From: an uncultured beta proteobacterium
GTDB taxonomy: Bacteria > Pseudomonadota > Gammaproteobacteria > Burkholderiales > Rhodocyclaceae
NCBI GenBank assembly: GCA_903933395.1
Contig: CAIZKA010000357.1
Coordinates: 1-9,927, forward strand
DNA: 9,927 nucleotides
Direction: 5' to 3'
Under the pieces are notes generated by a model. That model made no database searches. It saw only the letters and a list, made by a program, of their open reading frames with translations, and had not been told where the DNA came from. The translations under genes and the position numbers were made by a program. Of the stretch, positions 1 through 6,097 are shown piece by piece (position 1 is the stretch's first letter; each line of letters starts with the position of its first letter).

Positions 1-1682
1 CGGTATTCGAACTTGTCCACCGCCTTCATCAGGCCGATGTTGCCTTCCTGGATCAGGTCGAGGAACTGCAGGCCGCGGTTGGTGTATTTCTTGGCGATCG
101 AGATCACCAGGCGCAGGTTGGCCTCGGTCATCTCGCGCTTGGCGCGGCGGGCCTTGGCTTCACCGGTAGACATCTGCTTGTTGATGTCCTTGAGTTCTTT
201 CAGGGGAATGCCGATGCGGGCCTGCAGGTCGATCAGGCGCTGCTGTTCCTCGAGGATGTTCGGTGCGGCCCGCATCAGTTGCGCGCAATAGGGCTTGCCC
301 GACTGCACTTCGTGCTTGAGCCATTCCATGTCCGTTTCGTGACCGGGGAAGGTCTTGATGAACTGGGCGCGCGGCATGTGGGCCTTGTCCACGCAGAGGT
401 GCAGGATCTTGCGCTCGTGGCTGCGCACCGCTTCGACCATGCCGCGCACCGAGTCGCACAGGCGCTCGATCGACTTGGCGGTGAAGCGGATGTTCATCAG
501 TTCGCTGGAAATCTGCTTTTGCAAGCGCAGATAGCCCTTGTCCTGCGAACCTTTGCGCGCCAGCGTCGGCTGCAGTTTGGCAAACAGGGCATGGATTACC
601 GAGAAACGCTCGAGGGCATCCTGCTTGAGTTGCAGCAGCGATGCGGAAATCCGCGCGCTGCCGTCGTCATCCTCGTCCTCGATATCCTCTTCGACTTCGA
701 TTTCTTCGTCTTCGGCCAGCGCTTCGATATCTTCGTCGGTGGCGTTGGGGTCGATCAGGCCATCGACCAGCTCGTCGATGCGCATCTCGTCGCGCGCCAC
801 CTTGCCGGCGGTTTCCAGCATTTCGGCAATGGTCGTCGGGCAGGCCGAGATCGCCATGATCATGTGCTTCAGGCCGTCCTCGATGCGCTTGGCGATTTCG
901 ATCTCGCCTTCCCGCGTCAGGAGTTCGACCGAGCCCATCTCGCGCATGTACATGCGCACCGGGTCGGTGGTGCGGCCGAATTCCGAATCGACCGTGGATA
1001 GCGCCTGTTCGGCTTCCTCCTCGACTTCGGCGGTATCCACCGGGGCCGGCGCGGACTCGTTGAGCAGCAGGTCATCGACGGCGGGTGCTTCGTCGAAGAC
1101 CTGGATCGCCATGTCGTTGAAGGTGGAGATGATCGATTCGATCTGCTCCGCATCGACCAGATCGTCGGGCAGGTGGTCGTTGATCTCGGCGTAGGTCAGG
1201 TAGCCGCGCTCCTTGCCCAGGGCGATCAGGGTTTTCAGGCGCGTGCGCTTGGTGTCCAGGTCGACCAGTTTGGCTTCGGGAGCGATCAGCTTTTCCCGGC
1301 TCTTGCGGCCGCGCGACTCGGCGATGGCCTTGGCCACCGATTTGGCGGGTATCGGCTGGGCTGCGGGTTTGGCAGGCGCGGGTGCGACGGCTGCCGGCGC
1401 CGAAGTCTTTACAGGCTTTTCGCTGGCGGTCTTGGCCGGCGTTTTGACCGGAGCTTTGACGGGCGCGTTCTTGGCGGGCGCCTTGGCAGCGGGGGCTTTG
1501 ACTGGAGCTTTGGCAGGGACTTTTTTGGGCGGAGCTTTGACAGGGGCAGGCTTTTTCACCAGTGCCGGTTTTTTGGCCGGTGCCGGTTTCTTGGCCGTTG
1601 CCGGCCTTTGCGGCGCAGCTTTCTTCACAGCCGGTTTGGCGGCGGCCCTTGACTTGCTCTGCTTGGCGATTACCTTCGGCAT
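1..1682 (-). CDS. rpoD: RNA polymerase primary sigma factor RpoD (sigma-70), 3' end outside window
   Basis: Housekeeping sigma factor that directs core RNA polymerase to -10/-35 promoters. About 560 codons are visible; the gene runs off the left edge at ...KAVDKFEY in region 2, so regions 2.3 to 4 are missing. Residues ~1-120 are an Ala/Lys/Pro tail. Region 1.1 lies at about 137-200 (KLVDLDTKRTRLKTLIALGK, then GYLTYAEINDHLP). Region 1.2 is at about 238-266 (DPVRMYMREMGSVELLTREG). The non-conserved region carries an acidic block at 323-340 (EDEEIEVEEDIEDEDD). Region 2 begins near 513 (EANLRLVISIAKKYTNRGLQ). The ATG at 1682 is preceded by GAGGA (1688-1692) with a 5-nt spacer. It is the last gene of the rpsU-yqeY-dnaG-rpoD unit and also has a likely promoter of its own at the dnaG stop. 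Identification is by clear family motifs; frame was checked at several points and no frameshift was seen. Confidence 0.97.
   Translation of the reverse strand, partial: MPKVIAKQSKSRAAAKPAVKKAAPQRPATAKKPAPAKKPALVKKPAPVKAPPKKVPAKAPVKAPAAKAPAKNAPVKAPVKTPAKTASEKPVKTSAPAAVAPAPAKPAAQPIPAKSVAKAIAESRGRKSREKLIAPEAKLVDLDTKRTRLKTLIALGKERGYLTYAEINDHLPDDLVDAEQIESIISTFNDMAIQVFDEAPAVDDLLLNESAPAPVDTAEVEEEAEQALSTVDSEFGRTTDPVRMYMREMGSVELLTREGEIEIAKRIEDGLKHMIMAISACPTTIAEMLETAGKVARDEMRIDELVDGLIDPNATDEDIEALAEDEEIEVEEDIEDEDDDGSARISASLLQLKQDALERFSVIHALFAKLQPTLARKGSQDKGYLRLQKQISSELMNIRFTAKSIERLCDSVRGMVEAVRSHERKILHLCVDKAHMPRAQFIKTFPGHETDMEWLKHEVQSGKPYCAQLMRAAPNILEEQQRLIDLQARIGIPLKELKDINKQMSTGEAKARRAKREMTEANLRLVISIAKKYTNRGLQFLDLIQEGNIGLMKAVDKFEY
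1315..1682 (-). repeat. Degenerate KAP-type repeat tract encoding the RpoD N-terminal tail
   Basis: The first ~120 codons of rpoD consist of near-tandem units such as KKPAPAKKPA, APVKAPP and APVKAPVKTPAKT. At DNA level the same short words recur on the plus strand (GGAGCTTTGAC at several places in 1449-1545, and GCCGGT-TTTT-GGCCG at about 1563-1600). The composition is basic and proline-rich, like histone-H1-type or linker tails, and should be disordered. Similar basic tails precede region 1.1 in other betaproteobacterial RpoD proteins, as I recall. The tract is probably prone to length change by slippage. Confidence 0.75.
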
Positions 1683-1712
1683 GACGATCCTCGGCTTGAG
1701 CACGGTTCTGGC

Positions 1713-1739
1713 GCGGCGTTACCGACCGTTCTACGCCGC
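1713..1739 (-). other. Inverted repeat in the rpoD leader
   Basis: Arms GCGGCGT (1713-1719) and ACGCCGC (1733-1739) are perfectly complementary across a 13-nt loop. It sits 20 nt upstream of the rpoD Shine-Dalgarno sequence, with no U-run after it on either strand. It is therefore not an intrinsic terminator; it could be a leader stem that affects stability or translation. Function is inferred only. Confidence 0.35.
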
Positions 1740-1793
1740 AAAGGGCGCGGACAGGCCGGCTCAGCGCGCCATGAAAGCGCTGGAGAACCGCAA

Positions 1794-1802
1794 ATTATAT
1801 CA
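1794..1802 (-). promoter_or_regulatory. Extended -10 promoter for rpoD, overlapping the dnaG stop codon
   Basis: On the minus strand the sequence reads TGATATAAT, a perfect extended -10 (TGn + TATAAT). The TG and n are the TGA stop codon of dnaG (1802-1800). There is no good -35 at 16-18 nt, as expected for an extended -10 promoter. The predicted transcript would start near 1787, giving a leader of about 105 nt before the rpoD ATG. The leader contains an inverted repeat with 7-bp arms (1713-1719 and 1733-1739). Internal rpoD promoters are known in the E. coli operon, which makes this plausible. Confidence 0.6.
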
Positions 1803-3554
1803 CATCGGGGTCCCGGCCGGCGAGGATGGGCCGGGATGCTTCTTCGCCAGGAGTTCTGCCAGCCGCTGCCGCTCTTCCTGGCTCAGGCCCTGCCGGGCGC
1901 GGGCGGTAAGCTGTTCGATCTCGGCGGTCAGCGCCGTTTGGCGCAGGCGCAGGATGGAATCGTTGAAAACACCCTCGAGGGCGCCAAGATCGACCTCTTC
2001 CACCATGTTTGCGGCGATGGCGGCAATCATGGCCTCGTGCGGGGTATCGCGAAAGAACTCGAGCAACATGCCGAATCCGCCGGCAGGCAGCTCGCCGTGG
2101 TCCATCGCGTCGGCAATGGCGCTCAGCGCCTCGCCTTCCACGCGCTCGCGGTCGATCAGTTCCAGCGGCAGCCGCGCCGCCCATTCCGGCTTGTGCACCA
2201 CGATCTGCAGCAGCTTGTATTCGACGGAGGATGGTATCGGGCGCTGCTTCATCTGCGCCGGGGCATAGCGGCTGCGGGCGAGCGGCTTCAAGCCGCACTG
2301 GGCTTCGATTTCGCCCTGCGAGACCTGTGCGCGGTGGGCAATTTCCTTGGTGAGTTGAACCCGCAGGATCGGTGCCGACATCTTCTGCAGCAGGGGTTTC
2401 GCCGCGTGTACCAGCGCCGCGCGGCCCTCGGCGGTGCTGGGATTGGTCTGCTTGACCAGCTCGCGCAGGAGGAATTCGCTCAGGCGCGTCGCGCTTCGGG
2501 CCTGCTGCACGAAGGCCTCCTTGCCGTGCTGGCGGATGAACTCGTCCGGATCCTGGTTGCCGGGCATCTGCAGGATTTCGACGACCTTGTTGTCGGCCAG
2601 ATGGCCCAAGCTTACTTCCATGGCCCGCCAGGCCGCCCGGTCGCCCGCGCTGTCGCGGTCGAAGCAGAACACCACGCGATTGGCCTGTTTCAGCAGTTTT
2701 TGCACGTTGGCGTCGGTGGCGGCGGTGCCCAGCGTGGCGACCACGTTTTCGACGCCGGCCTGGACCAGTCCGACCACGTCCATGTAGCCCTCGACCACCA
2801 GCACCGTGTCTTCTTCCTGGATGGCCTTGCGCGCCTGGGGCAAGCCGTAGAGTTCGCGGCCTTTTTCGAACAGCGGCGTTTCCGGCGAGTTCAGGTACTT
2901 CGGCTCGCCTTCGCCGATCACCCGGCCGCCGAAGCCGATGATGTTGCCGCGCTGATCCTGGATGGGGAACATGACGCGGTCGCGAAAGCGGTCGTAGCGG
3001 CGGCCCTGCTCATTGACGATGACCAGGCCGCATTCGACCAGGGCCGGGTCGTTGTAGTCGGAGAAGACCTGCTGCAGGCCCTGCCAGCCGTCCGGGGCGT
3101 AGCCGAGGGCGAATTTTGCCGCGATTTCACCCGTCAGGCCGCGGTTCTTGAGGTAATCGACGGCTTTCGGCGACGCCTTCAATTGCTCGCGGTAGAAGAC
3201 CATGGCGCGCGCCATCAGTTCGGTCAGCGGCGCCTTCTTCGCGCGTATCTCGGCGTTGCGCTCCTCGTGCGGCACCCTCAGGCCGACCGAGGAGGCCAGG
3301 TCTTCGACGGCCTCGATGAAGCCGATGCCGGCATGCTGCATCATGAAGCTGATGGCGCTGCCGTGCGCGCCGCAGCCGAAGCAGTGGTAGAACTGCTTGC
3401 TCGGGCTGACCGTGAAGGACGGGGTCTTTTCGGAATGGAAGGGGCAGCAGGCGCTGTAATTGGCGCCGGCCTTCTTCAGCGGCACGTAGCGTTCGACCAC
3501 ATCGACGATGTCGATGCGGGCAAGCAGTTCCTGGACGAAGCTTTCGGGGATCAC
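1800..3554 (-). CDS. dnaG: DNA primase DnaG
   Basis: Synthesises RNA primers at the replication fork with DnaB helicase. With the GTG start at 3554 the protein is 584 aa, close to the 581 aa of E. coli, and begins (M)IPESFVQELLARIDIVDVV as the family does. The CHC2 zinc finger has C37, H40, C58 and C61 (ACCPFHSEKTPSF, then FYHCFGCGAHG). The RNA-polymerase-like core includes RFRDRVMFPI and GFGGRVIG (189-214). Toprim catalytic residues are E255 (VVEGYMDVV) and D299/D301 (CFDRDSAGD). The C-terminal DnaB-binding region is present and the protein looks complete. An in-frame GTG at 3602 would add 16 residues without family similarity, and it falls inside a palindrome, so I reject it. No strong Shine-Dalgarno sequence precedes 3554. 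The gene is in an operon with yqeY upstream (88-nt gap) and rpoD downstream. Confidence 0.96.
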   Translation of the reverse strand: MIPESFVQELLARIDIVDVVERYVPLKKAGANYSACCPFHSEKTPSFTVSPSKQFYHCFGCGAHGSAISFMMQHAGIGFIEAVEDLASSVGLRVPHEERNAEIRAKKAPLTELMARAMVFYREQLKASPKAVDYLKNRGLTGEIAAKFALGYAPDGWQGLQQVFSDYNDPALVECGLVIVNEQGRRYDRFRDRVMFPIQDQRGNIIGFGGRVIGEGEPKYLNSPETPLFEKGRELYGLPQARKAIQEEDTVLVVEGYMDVVGLVQAGVENVVATLGTAATDANVQKLLKQANRVVFCFDRDSAGDRAAWRAMEVSLGHLADNKVVEILQMPGNQDPDEFIRQHGKEAFVQQARSATRLSEFLLRELVKQTNPSTAEGRAALVHAAKPLLQKMSAPILRVQLTKEIAHRAQVSQGEIEAQCGLKPLARSRYAPAQMKQRPIPSSVEYKLLQIVVHKPEWAARLPLELIDRERVEGEALSAIADAMDHGELPAGGFGMLLEFFRDTPHEAMIAAIAANMVEEVDLGALEGVFNDSILRLRQTALTAEIEQLTARARQGLSQEERQRLAELLAKKHPGPSSPAGTPM

Positions 3555-3601
3555 GGCGATATTATGTGCCCGGAAGCCGCGCAGCGGCTGAACCGGCGTC
3601 A

Positions 3602-3624
3602 CCCCTTCCCGCGCGGGGAAGGGG
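3602..3624. repeat. Perfect palindrome between yqeY and dnaG
   Basis: Arms CCCCTTCCC (3602-3610) and GGGAAGGGG (3616-3624) form a 9-bp perfect stem with a 5-nt GCGCG loop, followed by a G-rich flank to 3635. No T-run follows on the minus strand, so it is not a standard intrinsic terminator for yqeY. The composition resembles the short intergenic palindromes scattered through many proteobacterial genomes. It could also act as an mRNA-processing or stabilising stem between the two cistrons. Confidence 0.6.
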
Positions 3625-3642
3625 CGGGGGATGGGCTCCGTG

Positions 3643-4092
3643 CTATGCCCCCGCGAGTTTCGCCTTGACCAGCTTCGAGACTTCGCCCATGTCGGCGCGA
3701 CCGGCCACCTGGGGCTTGACCAGCGCGATCACCTTGCCCATGTCGGCCGGGGCCTTGGCGCCGGATCCGGCGATAGCGGCGACGACGATCGCCTCGACCT
3801 CGGCAGCGCTGAGTCCTTGCGGCATGTAGCCGGCAAGCACGGAAGATTCAAACTTTTCGACATCCGCCAGTTCCTGGCGTTTGGCGGCTTCGTACTGGGT
3901 GATGGAATCCTTGCGCTGCTTGAGCATCTTTTCAATCACTGCAATGACGGCCGCGTCGTCGATCTCGATCTTTTCATCGACTCGCTTCTGCTTGATGGCG
4001 GCGCGCAGGAGGCTCAGGGCGTCCTTCCTGGCCCGCTCGCCGGCCTTCATGGCGGCTTTCCAGTCGTCGTCGATACGGGTTTCGAGGCTCAT
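3643..4092 (-). CDS. GatB/YqeY-domain protein
   Basis: A 149-aa protein of the YqeY family, which shares a helical domain with the C-terminal tRNA-recognition part of the amidotransferase subunit GatB. The cellular role of free-standing YqeY is not firmly established; a link to tRNA or aminoacylation is inferred from the GatB tail. Visible family features are the N-terminal helix MSLETRIDDDWKAAMKAG, then RKDALSLLRAAIKQKRVDEK, the central QRKDSITQYEAAKRQELADV, then VLAGYMPQGLSAAEVEAIV and the C-terminal DMGKVIALVKPQVAGRADMG. The ATG at 4092 is preceded by AAAGGA (4098-4103), 5 nt from the start; an upstream in-frame TTG at 4107 would overlap this site and is rejected. It lies between rpsU and dnaG, a common position in proteobacteria, and is probably transcribed by read-through of the rpsU terminator. 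Confidence 0.92.
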   Translation of the reverse strand: MSLETRIDDDWKAAMKAGERARKDALSLLRAAIKQKRVDEKIEIDDAAVIAVIEKMLKQRKDSITQYEAAKRQELADVEKFESSVLAGYMPQGLSAAEVEAIVVAAIAGSGAKAPADMGKVIALVKPQVAGRADMGEVSKLVKAKLAGA

Positions 4093-4135
4093 GGCTATCC
4101 TTTGCAAAAACGGCGGGGAAATCCTTCTGGATACC

Positions 4136-4157
4136 GTCCCCGGCTCACGCCGGGGAC
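4136..4157. repeat. Perfect palindrome in the rpsU-yqeY spacer
   Basis: Arms GTCCCCGGC (4136-4144) and GCCGGGGAC (4149-4157) form a 9-bp perfect stem with a TCAC loop. Neither strand has a U-run after it. It lies just downstream (minus sense) of the rpsU terminator and 33 nt before the yqeY Shine-Dalgarno sequence. It would form a stable stem at the 5' side of any read-through yqeY-dnaG-rpoD message. It may be an intergenic repeat or an RNA processing or stability element. Confidence 0.6.
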
Positions 4158-4160
4158 ATA

Positions 4161-4187
4161 AAACACAAAAACCGCCATGAGGCGGTT
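4161..4187 (-). terminator. Intrinsic terminator downstream of rpsU
   Basis: Minus-strand sequence has a 7-bp stem AACCGCC / GGCGGTT with a TCAT loop (4187-4170), followed directly by TTTTTGTGTTTT-type U-rich sequence (4171-4161). This is a classic Rho-independent terminator. It separates rpsU from yqeY-dnaG-rpoD. The E. coli operon likewise has a partial terminator after rpsU that sets a high S21 to low primase ratio; the same role is inferred here. Confidence 0.8.
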
Positions 4188-4216
4188 CAGGTAATCGTAC
4201 TGCAGGCCAAGCGAAT

Positions 4217-4292
4217 GCGGTTCAGACTCTCGAACCGCAATCCGGCTCAAAACGAAGTTTCAGTGCAGGCTAACGTTGGCTTTATCGACGTT
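4217..4292 (-). other. Two stem-loops in the rpsU 3' untranslated region
   Basis: Inverted repeat one has arms GCGGTTC (4217-4223) and GAACCGC (4232-4238) with an 8-nt loop. Inverted repeat two has arms TAACGT and ACGTTA (about 4270-4292) with an 11-nt loop. Both lie between the rpsU stop (4310) and its terminator stem (4187), so a short rpsU mRNA would end in a string of three hairpins. A protective 3' structure is inferred. I considered a tRNA T-arm for the first and rejected it because no acceptor, D or anticodon stems fit. Confidence 0.4.
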
Positions 4293-4309
4293 AAGCGCAG
4301 CGGCCGAAA

Positions 4310-4522
4310 CTAATACATCTTCGGCGGCAGAAGCTGGCTGCGAATGCGCTTGTGATGGCGCTTGACGGCAGCCGCGGCCTTGCGCTTGCGCTCGGTCGTG
4401 GGCTTTTCGTAGAACTCGCGTGCGCGCAGTTCGGTCAGCAGACCAGTCTTTTCGATGGCGCGCTTGAAGCGACGGATCGCGACTTCAAACGGCTCGTTTT
4501 CCTTGAGGCGAATACCCGGCAT
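4310..4522 (-). CDS. rpsU: 30S ribosomal protein bS21
   Basis: Small basic protein of the 30S subunit near the mRNA exit and anti-Shine-Dalgarno region, involved in initiation. The 70-aa length matches the family (71 aa in E. coli). The diagnostic blocks are ENEPFEVAIRRFKRAIEKTG and REFYEKPTTERKRKAAAAVK, followed by a basic tail RHHKRIRSQLLPPKMY. The ATG at 4522 is preceded by AGGA with an 8-9 nt spacer. It is the first gene of the macromolecular-synthesis operon, with its own strong promoter directly upstream (4556-4583) and its own terminator (4161-4187). It is likely the most highly expressed gene in the window. Confidence 0.98.
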   Translation of the reverse strand: MPGIRLKENEPFEVAIRRFKRAIEKTGLLTELRAREFYEKPTTERKRKAAAAVKRHHKRIRSQLLPPKMY

Positions 4523-4555
4523 TGCGTTAATCCTGAAGAGGCGGGAAAGGCGCGC

Positions 4556-4583
4556 ATTCTAAACGCTTTGCCATTGATGTCAA
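4556..4583 (-). promoter_or_regulatory. Sigma-70 promoter of rpsU
   Basis: On the minus strand a perfect -35 TTGACA (4583-4578) is followed after 16 nt by TAGAAT (4561-4556), one mismatch from consensus. The start point would be near 4549, giving a leader of about 27 nt with the AGGA ribosome binding site. The -35 covers the TGA stop codon (4582-4580) of the glycosyltransferase-like gene upstream. This is the best promoter in the window and probably drives the whole rpsU-yqeY-dnaG-rpoD operon. Confidence 0.85.
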
Positions 4584-5686
4584 TCGTTTTGCGGGGCTGC
4601 GGCGACGGCCGGGGCAGGCCCCAGATGTGCCGTCAGCCAGCGCGCCGCCTGCTCCGCACCTGCGGCCTTCGGCAACGGAGGCGGCGGCGCGGACCAGAGC
4701 CGGTGCAGGGCATTGAGGAAATTGCCGGCCAGCAGTTGCTCACGCGCCAGCCTCTCGGCGCGGGCATGGCTGGCAAGCCAGGTGGCAAAATGGGGTGTTT
4801 CGGGCCAGTCGTCGCGCTGCAGGTAGAGGATGGGGATGCCGCTGCAGGCCGCCTCGACGAAGGTACCGTAGCCGGGTTTGGTGATCACCGCATCGACGCT
4901 GGCGAGCAGGTCGGGGAAGCTCAGCCCGGCATTTTCGATGCTGCGCACGTCGTCGCGTGAAATCCCCCACTCGCCCGGTACCAGCCAGTTGATTCCCGGT
5001 GTCCGCGGCCAGTCTTCCAGCGGAAGGCGAAACTCCATGCCGCCCATGGCCAGCAACAGCCAGCGCTCACTTTCGTCAAGATTAAGTATTTTAGAGATGC
5101 GTGGGCGATCACGACGTCCGACGCTGGCTATCGGCGCGATGTCATGCCGCCGCTCGAATCCGGCCATCGGCAGGCCGGGCGTGACGCGCAGGAAGCCCGT
5201 TGCGCTGTTGTAAGCGGCCAGTATCTGGGCATGGATGCCGGGTGCCCACGGCTGGTCGCTAAGATAATGGGCGAAGAGATCCGCCCAGTTCAGCGAACAC
5301 AATCCCGCGGCGGGAAGACGGGCTGCGGCCGCTGCGGCGAGCGGCAGGTAGGCGACGTTGCTGAGCACGGCATCGACCCGGTGCCGGAGCAGCCAGTCCG
5401 CCTCGGCCGCGACCTTCTGCGGCCAGCCAGCATGGAAATCGCGGTAGCGTTGCGCGGTCGCTGCAAGATCGACGTCCACGGCGTTGTGCATGACGAGCCC
5501 GAAGTCGCGCGCCTCCGGCACATGCGCGAAGTCGGCTGCGATGCGGCGCGCCAGATGTGCGTGCGGGATCGCGCTGCGTACCGTCAGGCGCAGGCCGGGG
5601 ACCAACGCCCGGAGGGCGTTCAGTACCGGTGCGGTTTGCGCCAGATGGCCCAAGCCGTGGGCCGAAATGTCGACCAGCAGGTGCAT
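4580..5686 (-). CDS. GT-B-fold glycosyltransferase-like protein (L-arabinokinase N-domain type)
   Basis: A 368-aa protein, probably cytosolic, with no signal peptide or membrane segment. The N-terminal half opens with HLLVDISAHGLGHLAQTAPV (residues 2-21); the HGLGH motif matches the glycine-rich start of MurG-like and L-arabinokinase N-terminal domains. VDAVLSNVAYLPLAAAAAA (104-122) and LCSLNWADLFAHYL (129-142) also match the latter by memory. The C-terminal half has LLLAMGGMEF (210-219) and the sugar-nucleotide-binding-type segment VDAVITKPGYGTFVEAACSG (264-283), then IPILYLQRDDWPE. A nucleotide-sugar-dependent transfer is the likely chemistry; donor and acceptor are unknown. No Shine-Dalgarno sequence precedes the ATG, and the receiver-like gene ends only 6 nt upstream, so translation is probably coupled. 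Its stop codon lies under the rpsU -35 box. Codons for residues 198-203 (SKILNL) are unusually AT-rich for this gene. Confidence 0.75.
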   Translation of the reverse strand: MHLLVDISAHGLGHLAQTAPVLNALRALVPGLRLTVRSAIPHAHLARRIAADFAHVPEARDFGLVMHNAVDVDLAATAQRYRDFHAGWPQKVAAEADWLLRHRVDAVLSNVAYLPLAAAAAARLPAAGLCSLNWADLFAHYLSDQPWAPGIHAQILAAYNSATGFLRVTPGLPMAGFERRHDIAPIASVGRRDRPRISKILNLDESERWLLLAMGGMEFRLPLEDWPRTPGINWLVPGEWGISRDDVRSIENAGLSFPDLLASVDAVITKPGYGTFVEAACSGIPILYLQRDDWPETPHFATWLASHARAERLAREQLLAGNFLNALHRLWSAPPPPLPKAAGAEQAARWLTAHLGPAPAVAAAPQND

Positions 5687-5692
5687 GCTGGG

Positions 5693-6016
5693 TCAGCCGG
5701 GCAGCTTGAGGCGGCGCGCCACGCGCTGGTTGACATGGGCGCGCGCCGCGAAATCCGTCGCGCCGGCAGCCTTCGCCGCTGCGACGGCGTCGCCATCAAA
5801 AGTTGCCGCGCAGGTGATGATGTCCACTTCCGGATGCTGCGCGCGCAATCGGGCGACCTCCGCCAGCGCGTCGCGCCGGCCCAGGTCGATGACGATGCAG
5901 TCGGGGGTTTCGCTGCTGGTTCGCGGCAGCATTGTGACGCCGGAGGCGGACCAGACGTGGGTCAGGTGCAGGCGCGTGGTCAGGTCGTGGCAGAGGAGCA
6001 GGATTTTTTTTGCCAT
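5693..6016 (-). CDS. Degenerate response-regulator receiver-like protein
   Basis: A 107-aa protein beginning MAKKILLLCHDLTTRLHL. It follows the alternating beta/alpha pattern of CheY-like receivers: strand 1 KKILLLC, strand 3 DCIVIDLG with D44 in the phospho-acceptor position, strand 4 VDIITCAATFDGDA, and AAAKAAGATDFAAR resembling the usual AMKAGADDYLxKP. The acidic pair after strand 1 is reduced to H10-D11, the conserved Ser/Thr after strand 4 appears to be C69 or A70, and the conserved Lys-Pro is R92-A93. No output domain is present. It may therefore be a phosphorylation-independent or inactive receiver acting as a protein-interaction module. It overlaps no other gene and is 6 nt upstream of the glycosyltransferase-like gene, suggesting joint function. 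The ATG at 6016 has no clear ribosome binding site. The family assignment is by pattern and is not certain. Confidence 0.6.
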   Translation of the reverse strand: MAKKILLLCHDLTTRLHLTHVWSASGVTMLPRTSSETPDCIVIDLGRRDALAEVARLRAQHPEVDIITCAATFDGDAVAAAKAAGATDFAARAHVNQRVARRLKLPG

Positions 6017-6033
6017 ACAGTTTTTTGAGGGTT

Positions 6034-6056
6034 CGCCGTGTCGCCGGCGCCGACTT
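6034..6056. repeat. Dispersed 23-bp repeat, copy 1 (intergenic)
   Basis: Core GTGTCGCCGGCGCCGACTT preceded by CGCC. It is identical over all 23 bases to copy 3 (8670-8692) and matches copy 2 (6864-6886) at 21 of 23. This copy lies between the divergent receiver-like gene and tsaD. Its centre holds the overlapping palindromes GCCGGC and GGCGCC. Confidence 0.7.
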
Positions 6057-6078
6057 CCCGCAGGCTGGTCGCTGGCCG

Positions 6079-6086
6079 ATTATAGT
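6079..6086. promoter_or_regulatory. Back-to-back -10 elements for tsaD (+) and the receiver-like gene (-)
   Basis: The 8 bp ATTATAGT reads TATAGT on the plus strand (6081-6086) and TATAAT on the minus strand (6084-6079). Each points at a gene: the plus one to tsaD with a very short leader, the minus one to the receiver-like gene with a leader of about 56 nt. No good -35 boxes are visible on either side, so at most one may be active, or both may need an activator. Confidence 0.35.
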
Positions 6087-6097
6087 CAGCCGGTAGA

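Noticed and set aside
279..2268. Long plus-strand open frames antisense to rpoD (for example 279-1001 and 1213-2268)
   Set aside because: Composition is a mirror of the rpoD codons and the KAP repeats (runs of Ala/Gly/Leu or Ser), and they run across the rpoD-dnaG boundary without a credible start signal.
3555..3602. N-terminal extension of DnaG from the GTG at 3602
   Set aside because: The extra 16 residues have no family similarity and the codon lies in the intergenic palindrome; the GTG at 3554 gives the usual primase length and start.
1836..3668. A 610-codon plus-strand open frame antisense to dnaG
   Set aside because: It mirrors dnaG codons in a GC-rich gene where stops are rare on the opposite strand; its translation has no recognisable family and dnaG is unambiguous.
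4217..4238. Possible tRNA T-arm (GGTTCGA-like hairpin)
   Set aside because: The loop and stem sizes are wrong and no matching acceptor, anticodon or D arms are present nearby.
5144..6028. A 294-codon plus-strand open frame opposite the glycosyltransferase-like and receiver-like genes
   Set aside because: It has no family motifs or ribosome binding site, while the minus-strand frames show clear GT-B and receiver patterns.
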